DNA from: Pseudodesulfovibrio sp. zrk46
Lineage (GTDB): Bacteria; Desulfobacterota; Desulfovibrionia; Desulfovibrionales; Desulfovibrionaceae
Direction of reading: 5' to 3'
Assembly (NCBI RefSeq): GCF_012516435.1
Contig: NZ_CP051216.1
Coordinates: 372,001-436,000 of the forward strand
DNA: 64,000 bases
The translations under genes were made by a program, and so were the position numbers. The number at the start of each line of letters is the position of its first letter. Within the stretch, counting starts at the first letter, position 1. Below the pieces are notes generated by a model. It did not search any database and was not told where the DNA came from. It was given only the letters and a program-made list of their open reading frames with translations. Below are positions 25,595 to 34,602 of the stretch, in pieces.

Positions 25595-27052
25595 ATGGAT
25601 AAGATCACTTTGACACAGCATGGCAAATGGTTGCCGGCTGATGTTCAGACTACTGTTTCCCTATTTATGGGATTGGTCGGCGACCAGCCCGGCATCATGC
25701 TGGAATCCGCTGAAGTCGACGGCCGCCTGGGCCGCTACAGCCTCATGGCCTGGGACTATCGCCTCATGCTCCACCCCGTGGATGGCAAGCTCGTGGTGGA
25801 AGCCACTGACGAGCGTCTCGCTCCACTCAAAGAGCTGGAAGGCATGGACTTTCTTCCCGGCATCAAGAAAGCCGCGGAAATCCTCAACATCGAACAGAAA
25901 ACCGAAGGCGGCAACAGCAGGGACACCATCCCCGGCCTGACCCGCGGCCTGTACGGCTACTTTGGCTACGGTGTGGCAGGCATGTTCGAGCGCAAGCTCG
26001 CCGAATGCTGCAAACCCGCAGACGCCGAAGCGTGTCTGGTCCTGCCCGGCCAGCTGGTACTGTTCGACCACCTGCGCCACTCCTGCTGCTACCTGAGTCT
26101 CGATGAAGGCGCAGCACCGACCCCGGCACCGATCCAGTGGGGCGCAGACCTGACCGCTCCGGAAGCGGGCACTCCCACGGTCCACCCCGGCAAGGAAGAA
26201 TACATGGCTGGCGTGGAACGCTGCAAAGAGCTCATCGCCGAGGGCGAGTGCATTCAGGTGGTGCTCTCCACCCGTTTCACTGTCCCGGTTCCTGACGAGC
26301 CATTCCGCATTTACCGCCGTCTCCGTCAGGCCAACCCTTCCCCGTTCATGTTCTACATGAAATTCCCGGACTGCGCGTCCATGGGCAAGACCTGCGGCAC
26401 CACCCTGCTCGGCTCCTCGCCCGAAATGATGGTCCGCTCCGATGCGGGGCACCTCGAAGTTCGCCCCATCGCCGGCACCCGCTGGAGAGGCGAGACCGAA
26501 AAGGAAGACATGCGCCTTGAAAAAGAGCTGTTGGCCGATCCCAAGGAACGCGCCGAGCACGTCATGCTCGTAGACCTTGGCCGCAACGATCTGGGCCGCA
26601 TCTCCAAACCCGGCACGGTCACGGTGGAGAAATTCATGAACGTCGAACGTTTCTCCCATGTCATGCACCTCACCTCCTACGTGGAAGGCGAGCTCAAGGA
26701 CGGGCTGGACGGCGTGGACGTTTTGCAGGCCACTTTCCCGGCAGGCACCCTGTCCGGCGCTCCCAAGATTCGGGCCATGGAAATCATCGCCGATCTGGAA
26801 CCGCAGGATCGCGGTCCCTACGGCGGCTGCATCGGCTGGATGGGACTGGACGACGGCGTGGTCTCCCTCGATACGGGCATCACCATCCGTTCCATGTGGA
26901 TCCGCGACGGCGTCTGCAATTGGCAGGCGGGCGCGGGTATCGTTTACGATTCCGATGCCGAAGCTGAATGGAACGAGTGCCACAACAAGGCGCGCGTACT
27001 GCTTGAAGTGATCACGGGTAAAGGAGGCACTGATGTTTTTGCTGATAGATAA
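25595..27052 (+). CDS. trpE: Anthranilate synthase component I
   Basis: 485 residues. Converts chorismate and ammonia (from TrpG) to anthranilate. The N-terminus carries the LES-type tryptophan feedback motif (MLESAEVDGRLGRYSLM). The chorismate-binding domain includes CIQVVLSTRF, GSSPEMMVR, RPIAGTRWRG, ERAEHVMLVDLGRNDLGR and FPAGTLSGAPKIRAME. The end overlaps trpG by 20 bases. First gene of the trp half of the super-operon. Confidence 0.97.
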   Translation: MDKITLTQHGKWLPADVQTTVSLFMGLVGDQPGIMLESAEVDGRLGRYSLMAWDYRLMLHPVDGKLVVEATDERLAPLKELEGMDFLPGIKKAAEILNIEQKTEGGNSRDTIPGLTRGLYGYFGYGVAGMFERKLAECCKPADAEACLVLPGQLVLFDHLRHSCCYLSLDEGAAPTPAPIQWGADLTAPEAGTPTVHPGKEEYMAGVERCKELIAEGECIQVVLSTRFTVPVPDEPFRIYRRLRQANPSPFMFYMKFPDCASMGKTCGTTLLGSSPEMMVRSDAGHLEVRPIAGTRWRGETEKEDMRLEKELLADPKERAEHVMLVDLGRNDLGRISKPGTVTVEKFMNVERFSHVMHLTSYVEGELKDGLDGVDVLQATFPAGTLSGAPKIRAMEIIADLEPQDRGPYGGCIGWMGLDDGVVSLDTGITIRSMWIRDGVCNWQAGAGIVYDSDAEAEWNECHNKARVLLEVITGKGGTDVFADR

Positions 27053-27605
27053 TTTCGACTCCTTCACCTTCAATCTGGTGCAGGCTTTCCAGCAACTGGG
27101 AGCCGACCCGCAGGTCATCCGCAATGACCGCGAAGAAGTATTGGAGCTGGCAACCTCCGGTAAACTGGAGCGTGTCTGCCTTTCCCCCGGCCCGTCCAAC
27201 CCGGAAAACGCAGGCTTCTGCCTCGAGTTTCTGGCGCGGCTGCCCAAGGAAATCCCGGTACTGGGCGTTTGCCTCGGACACCAGACCCTTGGTCACTTTG
27301 CTGGCGCACCGGTCAAACGTGCCGAGCGCATCATGCACGGCAAGACCTCCATGGTGTACCACGAAGGCAAGTCCGTGTTCGCAGGTGTGGATTCCCCGTT
27401 CGAAGTCTGTCGCTACCACTCGCTGGTGGTCCCGGCAGAAGAGGCAGCGGACAAGATCGAAGTGACCGCCACCACCAAGCGCGGCGAGATCATGGGCATC
27501 ATGTACAAGGACCGCCCCTGGCACGGGGTGCAGTTCCACCCGGAATCCATCCTGACCCCGGACGGCCCCAAGCTTCTCCAGAACTTCCTGAACATGAAAG
27601 GATAA
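27033..27605 (+). CDS. trpG: Anthranilate synthase component II (glutamine amidotransferase)
   Basis: 190 residues. Class I amidotransferase supplying ammonia to TrpE: LLIDNFDSFTFNLVQ, LSPGPSNPENAG, nucleophile GVCLGHQTL, and the His-Glu pair VQFHPESI. A stand-alone domain, not fused to trpD as in enterobacteria. Starts within trpE and ends four bases before trpD. Confidence 0.97.
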   Translation: MFLLIDNFDSFTFNLVQAFQQLGADPQVIRNDREEVLELATSGKLERVCLSPGPSNPENAGFCLEFLARLPKEIPVLGVCLGHQTLGHFAGAPVKRAERIMHGKTSMVYHEGKSVFAGVDSPFEVCRYHSLVVPAEEAADKIEVTATTKRGEIMGIMYKDRPWHGVQFHPESILTPDGPKLLQNFLNMKG

Positions 27606-27609
27606 TGAA

Positions 27610-28617
27610 ATGAGCATCTCCGAAATTCTTGAATTACTGGCCCAGAAAAAGCCCTTGAATGACGTGCAGGCTGACTTCATGTTCACCGAACTCATGGACG
27701 GCAACATGACCGAGGCCCAGACCGGTGCCTTCCTCATGGCCCTTCGCGCCAAAGGTGAGGACTCCACGGATCTGGCCGCAGGCGTCCGCGCCGGCGTGGC
27801 CCATGCCGTGAAGATTCCCGGCTTTGACGGCAACCGCGACGAGCCTGTCATCGACACCTGCGGTACCGGCGGCGACGGACAGTGTTCCTTCAACAACTCC
27901 ACTGCCGTGTCCCTGTTCCTGGCAGACATGGGCTACACCGTTGCCAAGCACGGCAACCGCGCCCTGTCTTCTTCCTGCGGTTCGGCTGATGCGCTGGAAG
28001 CCCTCGGCATTCCGCTGGAGCAGACTCCGGAAGAGGCCGCCGAAGGCTTGGCGAAATACAACTTCGCCTTCCTGTTCGCGCCCGCCTACCACCCTGCTTT
28101 CAAGTACGTCATGCCCGTACGCCAGCAGCTTGGCATCCGCACCCTGTTCAACTTCATGGGACCGCTGCTGAACCCGGCCCGTCCGTCCCATCAGCTCATG
28201 GGCATCGGTGATCCTTCCAAGCTGGAGCTCATGGGCGAGACCCTGCTCCTGACCGGTGTGGACAAGGCCCTCATCTTCTCCGGCGCAGGCGGCTTTGACG
28301 AGCTGACCACCTGGGGACCGAACCGGGGCTACATCATCCACGACGGCGTGATGGAAAAGACCACGGTCAATCCATCGCAGCTTGGATTCAAGCCCCATGC
28401 TCCGGGAGACGTACGTGTAGACGGCAAGGACGACGCCGTTGCCAAGCTCCGCGACATCCTCGCCGGAAAGGGGCCCGAAGCCATGATGGACATGGTGGCC
28501 CTGAATCTGGCAGGGTGCCTGCATCTTCTTGGCAAGGGCGACATGAGGGAATGTGCCGACCTTGCCCGTCACACCGTCAACCAAGGACTACAGAAAGGAA
28601 TCCCCTATGTTGGATAA
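27610..28617 (+). CDS. trpD: Anthranilate phosphoribosyltransferase
   Basis: 335 residues. Transfers phosphoribosyl from PRPP to anthranilate. Motifs: FLMALRAKGE, the PRPP loop DTCGTGGDGQCSFNNST, KHGNRALSSSCGSADALEALG, and the C-terminal LNLAGCLHLLGKG. Ribosome site AGGATAATGAA. The 3' end overlaps the trpC start by 11 bases. Confidence 0.96.
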   Translation: MSISEILELLAQKKPLNDVQADFMFTELMDGNMTEAQTGAFLMALRAKGEDSTDLAAGVRAGVAHAVKIPGFDGNRDEPVIDTCGTGGDGQCSFNNSTAVSLFLADMGYTVAKHGNRALSSSCGSADALEALGIPLEQTPEEAAEGLAKYNFAFLFAPAYHPAFKYVMPVRQQLGIRTLFNFMGPLLNPARPSHQLMGIGDPSKLELMGETLLLTGVDKALIFSGAGGFDELTTWGPNRGYIIHDGVMEKTTVNPSQLGFKPHAPGDVRVDGKDDAVAKLRDILAGKGPEAMMDMVALNLAGCLHLLGKGDMRECADLARHTVNQGLQKGIPYVG

Positions 28618-29377
28618 ATTCAGGGAAGCCAAGCAGCTGGAGATCGACTCCCTGCGCAAGGACTTCGTGGAGGGCCGCGTGCCCGCCGTATATCAGGGCG
28701 AACGCCCCTCTTTCGTGGACGCCATCAAGGCCAAAGGCCCGGGTGCCGTCATTGCCGAGTTCAAACCCGCCAGCCCGAGCAAGGGCATCCTGCGCGAGAA
28801 TCTGAACCCGCTCGATTACGAAGAGGCGTATGCCAAGAACGGCGCTGCCGCCATTTCCGTCCTCACCGAACACCAGTACTTCAAGGGAACCCCGGACTTC
28901 CTGTTCATCATGAACCAGACCGGCACCCCGCTGCTGCGCAAGGACTTCATCTTCGATCCGCTTCAGGTCGCCATGACCGCGTCCAGCCCGGCCTCTGCCG
29001 TGCTGCTCATCGCCCGCATGTGCGATGACGTGAACCACCTGAAGCAGCTCATCGACATCGCCCGCATGCCCGGGCTCGCCCCGGTTGTCGAAATCTTCGA
29101 CCAGGCAGATCTGGACATGGCCCGCGAAGCCGGTGCCGACATCATTCAGGTAAACAACCGCGATCTGGATACGCTGGAAATCACCCTCGACCAGTCCCGC
29201 AACTTCATCAAGCAGAAGCAAGACGGCGAGCTCTGGATTTGCGCCAGTGGCGTATCCGAGCGCGAACAGGTCGTCGAGATGGGCGAACTCGGCTTCGACG
29301 CCGTGCTCATCGGCACCTGCCTGATGGAAGCTGATAACCCCGGCGAAAAGCTCGCCGAACTGACCGGAGCAAAATAA
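28607..29377 (+). CDS. trpC: Indole-3-glycerol phosphate synthase
   Basis: 256 residues from ATG 28607 (AAAGGA upstream; the frame opens earlier inside trpD but without support). TIM-barrel enzyme forming indoleglycerol phosphate. Motifs: AVIAEFKPASPSKG (catalytic Lys), AAISVLTEHQYFKGTPDFL, PLLRKDFIFDPLQV, IIQVNNRDLDTLEI and WICASGVSE. The stop codon shares its last base with the trpF start (TAATG). Confidence 0.95.
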   Translation: MLDKFREAKQLEIDSLRKDFVEGRVPAVYQGERPSFVDAIKAKGPGAVIAEFKPASPSKGILRENLNPLDYEEAYAKNGAAAISVLTEHQYFKGTPDFLFIMNQTGTPLLRKDFIFDPLQVAMTASSPASAVLLIARMCDDVNHLKQLIDIARMPGLAPVVEIFDQADLDMAREAGADIIQVNNRDLDTLEITLDQSRNFIKQKQDGELWICASGVSEREQVVEMGELGFDAVLIGTCLMEADNPGEKLAELTGAK

Positions 29378-30000
29378 TGAGCCGCCCGATGGTCAAGGTC
29401 TGCGGAATGACCCGCATGGAAGACGTCAAGCTCTGCACTGAGCTTGGCGTGGACCTGCTGGGTTTCATCTTCCACCCCAAGAGCCCGCGCAATGTCGATC
29501 CCGACTTCGTGGCCTCGGTCAAGACCGGCAAGATCACCAAGGTCGGCGTTTTCGTCGACCAGCCTCACGAAGAGGTGCTGGAGATCATGGACCATTGCGG
29601 GCTGCATGCTGCCCAGCTACACGGCAAACAGGACATCCATTTCTGCTGGAGAATCGGGCCGGACCGGGTCATCCGCGTCTTCTGGCCGGACACCTACCCG
29701 TCCGCCGCGGCCCTCTCCCGCGATCTGGATGCCTTTGCCGAATGTAGCGGCCACTTCCTGCTCGACGCAGGTCAGGCCAAACAGGGCGGCACCGGACAGA
29801 CTATCAACTTCGACATCCTGAAGGATTTGAATATACAGACGCCCTGGTTCCTCGCAGGAGGCATTGGCCCTCACAACATTGAAGAGGTCCTGAAGTTCAA
29901 CCCTCCCGGGCTGGACATCAACTCCGGCGTTGAAAAGGAACCGGGCATTAAAGACGAAACAAAATTGCGGGCCGTGTTCGATGCGCTCGCAAAGGTGTGA
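29377..30000 (+). CDS. trpF: Phosphoribosylanthranilate isomerase
   Basis: 207 residues. Amadori isomerisation of phosphoribosylanthranilate. Motifs: VKVCGMTRMEDV (general base Cys), GFIFHPKSPRNV, KVGVFVDQ, AAQLHG, LLDAGQAKQGGTGQ (general acid Asp), and FLAGGIGPHNI. Stand-alone, separate from trpC. Seven bases before trpB. Confidence 0.95.
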   Translation: MSRPMVKVCGMTRMEDVKLCTELGVDLLGFIFHPKSPRNVDPDFVASVKTGKITKVGVFVDQPHEEVLEIMDHCGLHAAQLHGKQDIHFCWRIGPDRVIRVFWPDTYPSAAALSRDLDAFAECSGHFLLDAGQAKQGGTGQTINFDILKDLNIQTPWFLAGGIGPHNIEEVLKFNPPGLDINSGVEKEPGIKDETKLRAVFDALAKV

Positions 30001-30007
30001 TGATATT

Positions 30008-31171
30008 ATGAAGAAAGGTTATTTTGGTGACTTTGGCGGGCAGTTTATTCCCGAACTGCTCATGCCGCCCCTGCTGGAACTGGAAGAGGCCATGAAGACC
30101 ATCCTCCCAAGCGAGGAATTCCAGACCCGCTTTACGCAGATGCTCAAGGAAAACGTGGGCCGTCCGTCCACCCTCACATACTGCCCTCGCATATCCGAGC
30201 AGCTCGGACTGGACCTGTGGCTCAAGCGAGAGGATCTGAACCACTCTGGCGCACACAAAATCAACAACACCCTTGGTCAGGGGTTGCTGGCCAAGATGAT
30301 GGGCAAGGAAGTGCTGCTGGCCGAGACCGGCGCAGGCATGCACGGCGTTGCCACCACCGTAGCCGCTGCCATGCTCGGCATGAAAGCCGTCATCTACATG
30401 GGCGCCACCGACGTGGTTCGTCAGGCTCCCAACGTCAACCGCATGCGCCTGATGGGGGCCGAGATCATCGCCGTTGAATCCGGCACCAAGACCCTCAAGG
30501 ACGCCATCAACGAAGCCTTGCGCCGCTGGTTGGCAGATCAGGAAAACACCCACTACTGCTTTGGTACCGCAGCCGGTCCCTACCCATTCCCGGACCTTGT
30601 CCGCGAATTCCAGCAGATCATTTCCAAAGAAGCGCGCCAGCAGTTCATGGACCGCAACGACGGCAAGCTGCCTGACACGGTCGTGGCCTGCGTAGGCGGT
30701 GGTTCCAACGCCATCGGCATGTTCCATCATTTCGTGCCCGACGAATCCGTCAAGATCGTGGGCGTAGAGGCTGCTGGCACTGGCGAGCCGGGTTGCGATG
30801 ATTCCGCGCCCCTCGATCACGGCAGCGACGGTGTGCTCCACGGCATGAAGACCAAACTCCTCCAGACCGAGGAAGGTCAGATTCTGCCGTCCCACTCCGT
30901 GGCACCCGGCCTCGACTACCCCGGCGTCGGCCCCGAGCATGCCCATCTGCAGGCCATCGGTCGCGTGGACTACACCACCATCAACGACGCCCAGGCCATC
31001 AACGCCTTCAAGATGCTCTCCCAGCAGGAAGGCATCATCCCGGCACTTGAGTCCTCCCACGCCGTGGCCTACGCCATCGAGCACAAGGAAGAACTTCAGG
31101 GCAAGTCCGTCCTCGTCTGCCTCTCTGGTCGCGGCGACAAGGACCTCGGCATTCTTGACGAAATTCTCTAG
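30008..31171 (+). CDS. trpB: Tryptophan synthase beta chain
   Basis: 387 residues from ATG 30008 (MKKGYFGDFGGQF is the family N-terminus). PLP subunit that joins indole and serine. Motifs: PSTLTYCPRISEQL, KREDLNHSGAHKINNTLGQ (PLP lysine), AETGAGMHGVATTVAAAMLG, CVGGGSNAIGMFHHF, and HSVAPGLDYPGVGPEH, with GRGDKDL at the end. This is the TrpB1 type that partners TrpA, encoded next. Confidence 0.97.
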   Translation: MKKGYFGDFGGQFIPELLMPPLLELEEAMKTILPSEEFQTRFTQMLKENVGRPSTLTYCPRISEQLGLDLWLKREDLNHSGAHKINNTLGQGLLAKMMGKEVLLAETGAGMHGVATTVAAAMLGMKAVIYMGATDVVRQAPNVNRMRLMGAEIIAVESGTKTLKDAINEALRRWLADQENTHYCFGTAAGPYPFPDLVREFQQIISKEARQQFMDRNDGKLPDTVVACVGGGSNAIGMFHHFVPDESVKIVGVEAAGTGEPGCDDSAPLDHGSDGVLHGMKTKLLQTEEGQILPSHSVAPGLDYPGVGPEHAHLQAIGRVDYTTINDAQAINAFKMLSQQEGIIPALESSHAVAYAIEHKEELQGKSVLVCLSGRGDKDLGILDEIL

Positions 31172-31182
31172 GAGATCACGAT

Positions 31183-31944
31183 ATGAATCCCATGCAAACA
31201 AAGATTGAAGAGGCAAACAAGCAAGGCAAAGCAGGCCTTATCCCCTTCCTTCCGGCGGGTTTTCCCACTCGTGATCAATTCTGGAAGGAACTGGAACAGC
31301 TCGACGCTGCAGGCGCATCCGTCATCGAGATCGGCATGCCCTTCTCCGACCCCGTGGCCGACGGTCCGGTTGTCGAGAAGGCATCTCTCAAGTGTCTCGA
31401 CGACGGCATCAACCTGCAATGGATTTTCGACGGACTCAAGGAACGCAAAGGACAGTTCAACGCCGCCATTCTCCTGATGGGCTATCTCAACCCCGTCTAT
31501 CAGTACGGCTTGGACGAATTCGCCGCAGATTGCGAAGCCGCTGGCGTATCCGGTCTTATCATCGCGGACATGCCCATTGAGGAAGCCGGTTTCGTCAAGG
31601 AAGCCATTGAGCCACACGGCGTTGCACTCGTCCCCCTCGTCGGGCTCAACACGCCCAAGGAGCGTATGAAGCTGTACGCTGAGAATGCGTCCGGTTTCTG
31701 CTACTTCGTTTCCGTGCTTGGCACCACTGGTCAGCGCGAGTCGCTGCCCACTCGTATCAAGGCAAAGCTCACCGAGGCCAAGGAAGTGTTCGACATTCCC
31801 ATCGCCCTCGGATTCGGTATCAAGCATCCCGATCAGCTCACCGAGTTCGACGGATTGTTGGATGCCGCCGTATTCGGCTCTGCCCTGATCACACACATAG
31901 AGGATGGCAAGTCGAGTGCCGAGTTCATGGAGCCTTGGAAGTAG
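31183..31944 (+). CDS. trpA: Tryptophan synthase alpha chain
   Basis: 253 residues. Cleaves indoleglycerol phosphate and channels indole to TrpB. Motifs: LIPFLPAGFPTRDQF, VIEIGMPFSDPVADGPVVEKA (catalytic Glu and Asp), GLIIADMPIEEAGF, and ALGFGIKHPDQL; phosphate loop segment FVSVLGTTGQR. SD GGAGAT before the ATG. Last gene of the operon; terminator at 32059-32092. Confidence 0.96.
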   Translation: MNPMQTKIEEANKQGKAGLIPFLPAGFPTRDQFWKELEQLDAAGASVIEIGMPFSDPVADGPVVEKASLKCLDDGINLQWIFDGLKERKGQFNAAILLMGYLNPVYQYGLDEFAADCEAAGVSGLIIADMPIEEAGFVKEAIEPHGVALVPLVGLNTPKERMKLYAENASGFCYFVSVLGTTGQRESLPTRIKAKLTEAKEVFDIPIALGFGIKHPDQLTEFDGLLDAAVFGSALITHIEDGKSSAEFMEPWK

Positions 31945-32000
31945 AGAAGCGAATATGATGCCGCTGCGCGGCGATTGACAGGAGATTTCGCCTCCGGCGG

Positions 32001-32027
32001 CCAAAGGGCTATACCCTTTGGAATCCC
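32001..32027. repeat. Short palindromic repeat, related to 1993-2019
   Basis: Read on the minus strand it is GGGATTCC-AAAGGGTATAGCCCTTTGG, matching GGGATTCC-AAAGGCCCTCGGCCTTTGG at 1993-2019 in both the flank and the palindrome. Both copies are intergenic. Confidence 0.45.
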
Positions 32028-32058
32028 TTTCTCGCCTTCGGCAAATACTAAGCTAGTT

Positions 32059-32092
32059 AAAAGGTCTTGGAGAAGTCTCTCCAAGGCCTTTT
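32059..32092 (+). terminator. Intrinsic terminator of the aromatic super-operon
   Basis: AAAAGGTCTTGGAGA-AGTC-TCTCCAAGGCCTTTT is a 15-bp stem with one wobble, ending in TTTTC. It is the first strong terminator after trpA. Confidence 0.8.
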
Positions 32093-32330
32093 CGATTGCC
32101 CCGGGTCGAAGACACATATGGGATTCTTAAGGCTATAAACTATGTTTACGGATGAAATTACAATACACATTTTACTTTCTCACACAGGCACATGGAAATA
32201 TAGCATCATTCAAGATAATAATGTATTACTCAGGCCATAAAAAATTTAGCAATGACGAATTGGAAACCATAATTTCTTGGAATGATGCCAAAAGGATGAC
32301 TTTGTCCCTTTTCATATTTATGGCAAAGTA

Positions 32331-32586
32331 TTGAGGTTATGACATTATTTACTATAGTAATACATATTCAAAAAACATCTTTACTTCTTCGTGATAATGA
32401 TTGATTAATACAGACCTCAGCGTGACTGGACGCACGATTACTTCTTAGCCCCTATTGGGCACCTCACGTTTTGCGTAAGATCTAGATTTACTCCTTCCGT
32501 ACCAGAGCCTTTCAAATATACCCGGCGAACCCGGGATCGACCGCTGTCACGCTCCGTCGTTTTTTTGCTTTTTTTCCAAGGACTTT
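32331..32586 (+). promoter_or_regulatory. Promoter and long structured leader of the RNA helicase gene
   Basis: TTGAGG (32331-32336), 16-base spacer and TATAGT (32353-32358) form a plausible sigma-70-type promoter, giving a leader of about 220 bases. Within it AGCGTGAC (32419-32426) can pair with GTCACGCT (32546-32553) across about 120 bases, and T runs follow at 32560-32575. A small CCCGG/CCGGG hairpin is at 32521-32535. Long structured leaders are known for cold-induced helicase and RNA-binding genes; that role is inferred here. Confidence 0.45.
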
Positions 32587-33813
32587 ATGACCTTTACTTC
32601 TTTTTTGCTTGATCGGCGTCTTGACGCCGGTATCAAGTCCTGCGGCTACGAAACTCCCACCCCGATTCAACAAAAAGCCATCCCACTGATTCTTAACGGA
32701 AATGACGTTATGGGATTGGCTCAGACTGGCACCGGTAAAACTGCCGCTTTTGCTCTGCCTGTTCTTCAAAAACTGCTTACAAACTCTCCTTCTCAGAAAG
32801 GCCCTCGCATCCTCGTCCTGGCCCCCACACGAGAGTTGGCAATGCAGATCAACGAGAGCTTTGTCTCCCTTGCCAAACAGACCCACATACGCAGTAGTAT
32901 AGTTATCGGCGGTATCGGAATGGGCCCTCAAATAAAGGCTCTCGATACTTCCCATGTCATTGTTGCTTGTCCCGGACGACTCGTCAGGCTCATCAACAAG
33001 GGGGTTGTTGACTTCAGAGGCATCGACACGTTGGTGCTTGATGAGGCGGACCGGATGCTCGATATGGGTTTTCTGCCGGATATCAAACGAATCATAGCTC
33101 GCCTTCCGGTCAAACGACAAAACCTGTTGTTCTCAGCGACCATGCCCAAATCCATTTTGGCCTTTGCCAATCGCATTCTTGTCGATCCCAAAACGGTTCA
33201 GATTAACACAACCTCGCCGGTCTCCAGTGTCAAACACGTCTTCTACAAAACAAGGACTGGCAACAAGGGTGCTTTGTTGGATGATATCATTTCACGCTCA
33301 GAACACAAAAGCATGTTGATTTTCACTCGCACCAAGCACAAGGCCAAAAGCCTTTCCCGCAAGCTCGTAAACGACGGGCATGACACAACCTTTCTGCAAG
33401 GTAACATGAGTCAAAAGCAACGCGATAAAGCGTTAAATGGTTTTCGTAATGGGCGTTACTCTATCATGGTGGCAACAGATATTGTCGCAAGAGGCATCGA
33501 CTGTGACCGTATAACCCATGTCATTAATTTTGATATGCCTAACACTGCGGAAACGTATACCCACCGAACAGGGCGCACAGGCAGGGCGGGACGTACCGGC
33601 AATGCCATCAGTTTAGTCACTCATGATGACGCAAAGCAGATGCGAGATCTCAAACGAATCATGAATGTCTCTTTTGATCAGCATGTCGCCATTGATCCTG
33701 CGAGAGGCAACTGTGTTGATGATAAAAAACAAGCATCTTCACATTCTCCTGCAAAGACATCATGCCCAAAAAGAAGACGAAATCACAAGCAGTCTAATAG
33801 AGTTGCGGCCTAG
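32587..33813 (+). CDS. DEAD-box ATP-dependent RNA helicase (RhlE-like)
   Basis: 408 residues. Q motif YETPTPIQQKAIP, motif I AQTGTGKTAA, Ia PTRELAMQI, II LDEADRMLDMGF, III SATMP, then the second RecA domain with IV SMLIFTRTKHKA, V ATDIVARGIDCDRITHVINFD and VI HRTGRTGRAGRTG. A short basic tail follows (KKRRRNHKQ... type). Unwinds structured RNA, often in ribosome assembly or cold adaptation. SD AAGGA is in CCAAGGACTTT before the ATG. The two RRM genes immediately downstream suggest a shared RNA-handling role. The base composition is more AT-rich than in its neighbours. Confidence 0.93.
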   Translation: MTFTSFLLDRRLDAGIKSCGYETPTPIQQKAIPLILNGNDVMGLAQTGTGKTAAFALPVLQKLLTNSPSQKGPRILVLAPTRELAMQINESFVSLAKQTHIRSSIVIGGIGMGPQIKALDTSHVIVACPGRLVRLINKGVVDFRGIDTLVLDEADRMLDMGFLPDIKRIIARLPVKRQNLLFSATMPKSILAFANRILVDPKTVQINTTSPVSSVKHVFYKTRTGNKGALLDDIISRSEHKSMLIFTRTKHKAKSLSRKLVNDGHDTTFLQGNMSQKQRDKALNGFRNGRYSIMVATDIVARGIDCDRITHVINFDMPNTAETYTHRTGRTGRAGRTGNAISLVTHDDAKQMRDLKRIMNVSFDQHVAIDPARGNCVDDKKQASSHSPAKTSCPKRRRNHKQSNRVAA

Positions 33814-33939
33814 TTCCTAGGCTATCAATCCTGCTCTTTCAGCATACAACGGGTTCATTTTTTGACTCGCAACACTCTACTATTACGCTTTATCTGCTTT
33901 GTCAGACAATCGTAACACCAAAACAACATAGGAGAAATT

Positions 33940-34206
33940 ATGTCCAAGAATATATATGTCGGTAATATGGCATGGTCCACCACTGAAGCGGATATCCGCA
34001 CTGCTTTTGAAGCATACGGAGAAGTCTCTTCTGTCAAATTGATCGAAGACCGTGAAACTGGCCGCCCCAGAGGCTTTGGCTTTGTTGAGATGAACAATGA
34101 CACAGATGCCATGTCCGCCATTGATGCGTTGAACGGCAACAATTTTGATGGTCGTGCCCTCACGGTCAATGAGGCCAAACCTCGTGTTGAGCGTCCTCGC
34201 TGGTAA
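33940..34206 (+). CDS. RRM-type RNA-binding protein, copy 1
   Basis: 88 residues, essentially a single RNA recognition motif: RNP2 IYVGNMAW at the start and RNP1 RPRGFGFVEM, then a short basic tail RVERPRW. Such small bacterial RRM proteins bind single-stranded RNA and are often cold-induced. SD AGGAG, seven bases before ATG. It differs from copy 2 at 34307 by only five residues. Confidence 0.93.
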   Translation: MSKNIYVGNMAWSTTEADIRTAFEAYGEVSSVKLIEDRETGRPRGFGFVEMNNDTDAMSAIDALNGNNFDGRALTVNEAKPRVERPRW

Positions 34207-34306
34207 TCTATAGGCCATAAACGGTCATACAAAACACACTATTCATTTATGACGTTCGCCCGATCAATCGGGAGGAAGTCACCATTAAGAGAACACAGGA
34301 GAAATT

Positions 34307-34573
34307 ATGTCCAAGAATATTTATGTCGGCAATATGGCATGGTCCACCACTGAAGCGGATATCCGCACTGCTTTTGAAGCATACGGAGAAGTCTCTTCCG
34401 TCAAATTGATCGAAGACCGTGAAACAGGCCGTCCCAGAGGCTTCGGCTTTGTTGAGATGGACAATGACGCAGATGCCATGTCCGCCATTGACGCGTTGAA
34501 CGGCAACAATCTTGATGGCCGCGACCTCAAGGTCAACGAGGCCAAACCTCGTGTTGAGCGCCCCCGCTGGTAG
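34307..34573 (+). CDS. RRM-type RNA-binding protein, copy 2
   Basis: 88 residues, nearly identical to copy 1; the changes are all in the second half (N to D, T to A, F to L, A to D, T to K). The coding DNA is also nearly the same, as is the CAGGAGAAATTATG start context, so this is a recent tandem duplication or is kept uniform by gene conversion. The 100-base spacer contains the palindrome CCCGATCAATCGGG. A terminator follows. Confidence 0.93.
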   Translation: MSKNIYVGNMAWSTTEADIRTAFEAYGEVSSVKLIEDRETGRPRGFGFVEMDNDADAMSAIDALNGNNLDGRDLKVNEAKPRVERPRW

Positions 34574-34602
34574 GTCTCAGTTTTAAGTCTTAATAGGCAT
34601 TC

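Larger units (their letters stand above)
31945..32586 (+). other. trpA-helicase gap: repeat, terminator, AT-rich stretch and leader RNA
   Basis: No gene is credible here; a 60-codon frame at 32152 in AT-rich sequence lacks a ribosome site. From left to right: CCAAAGGGC-TATA-CCCTTTGG followed by AATCCC (32001-32027, inverted relative of 1993-2019), the trp terminator, an AT-rich stretch, then a promoter and long leader for the helicase. Confidence 0.6.

Noticed and set aside
29948..31216. 422-codon minus-strand frame opposite trpB
   Set aside because: Mirror of a strongly biased real gene; Gly/His/Val-rich with no family features.
32152..32334. 60-codon AT-rich frame after trpA
   Set aside because: No ribosome site, no family, and the composition is that of non-coding DNA.
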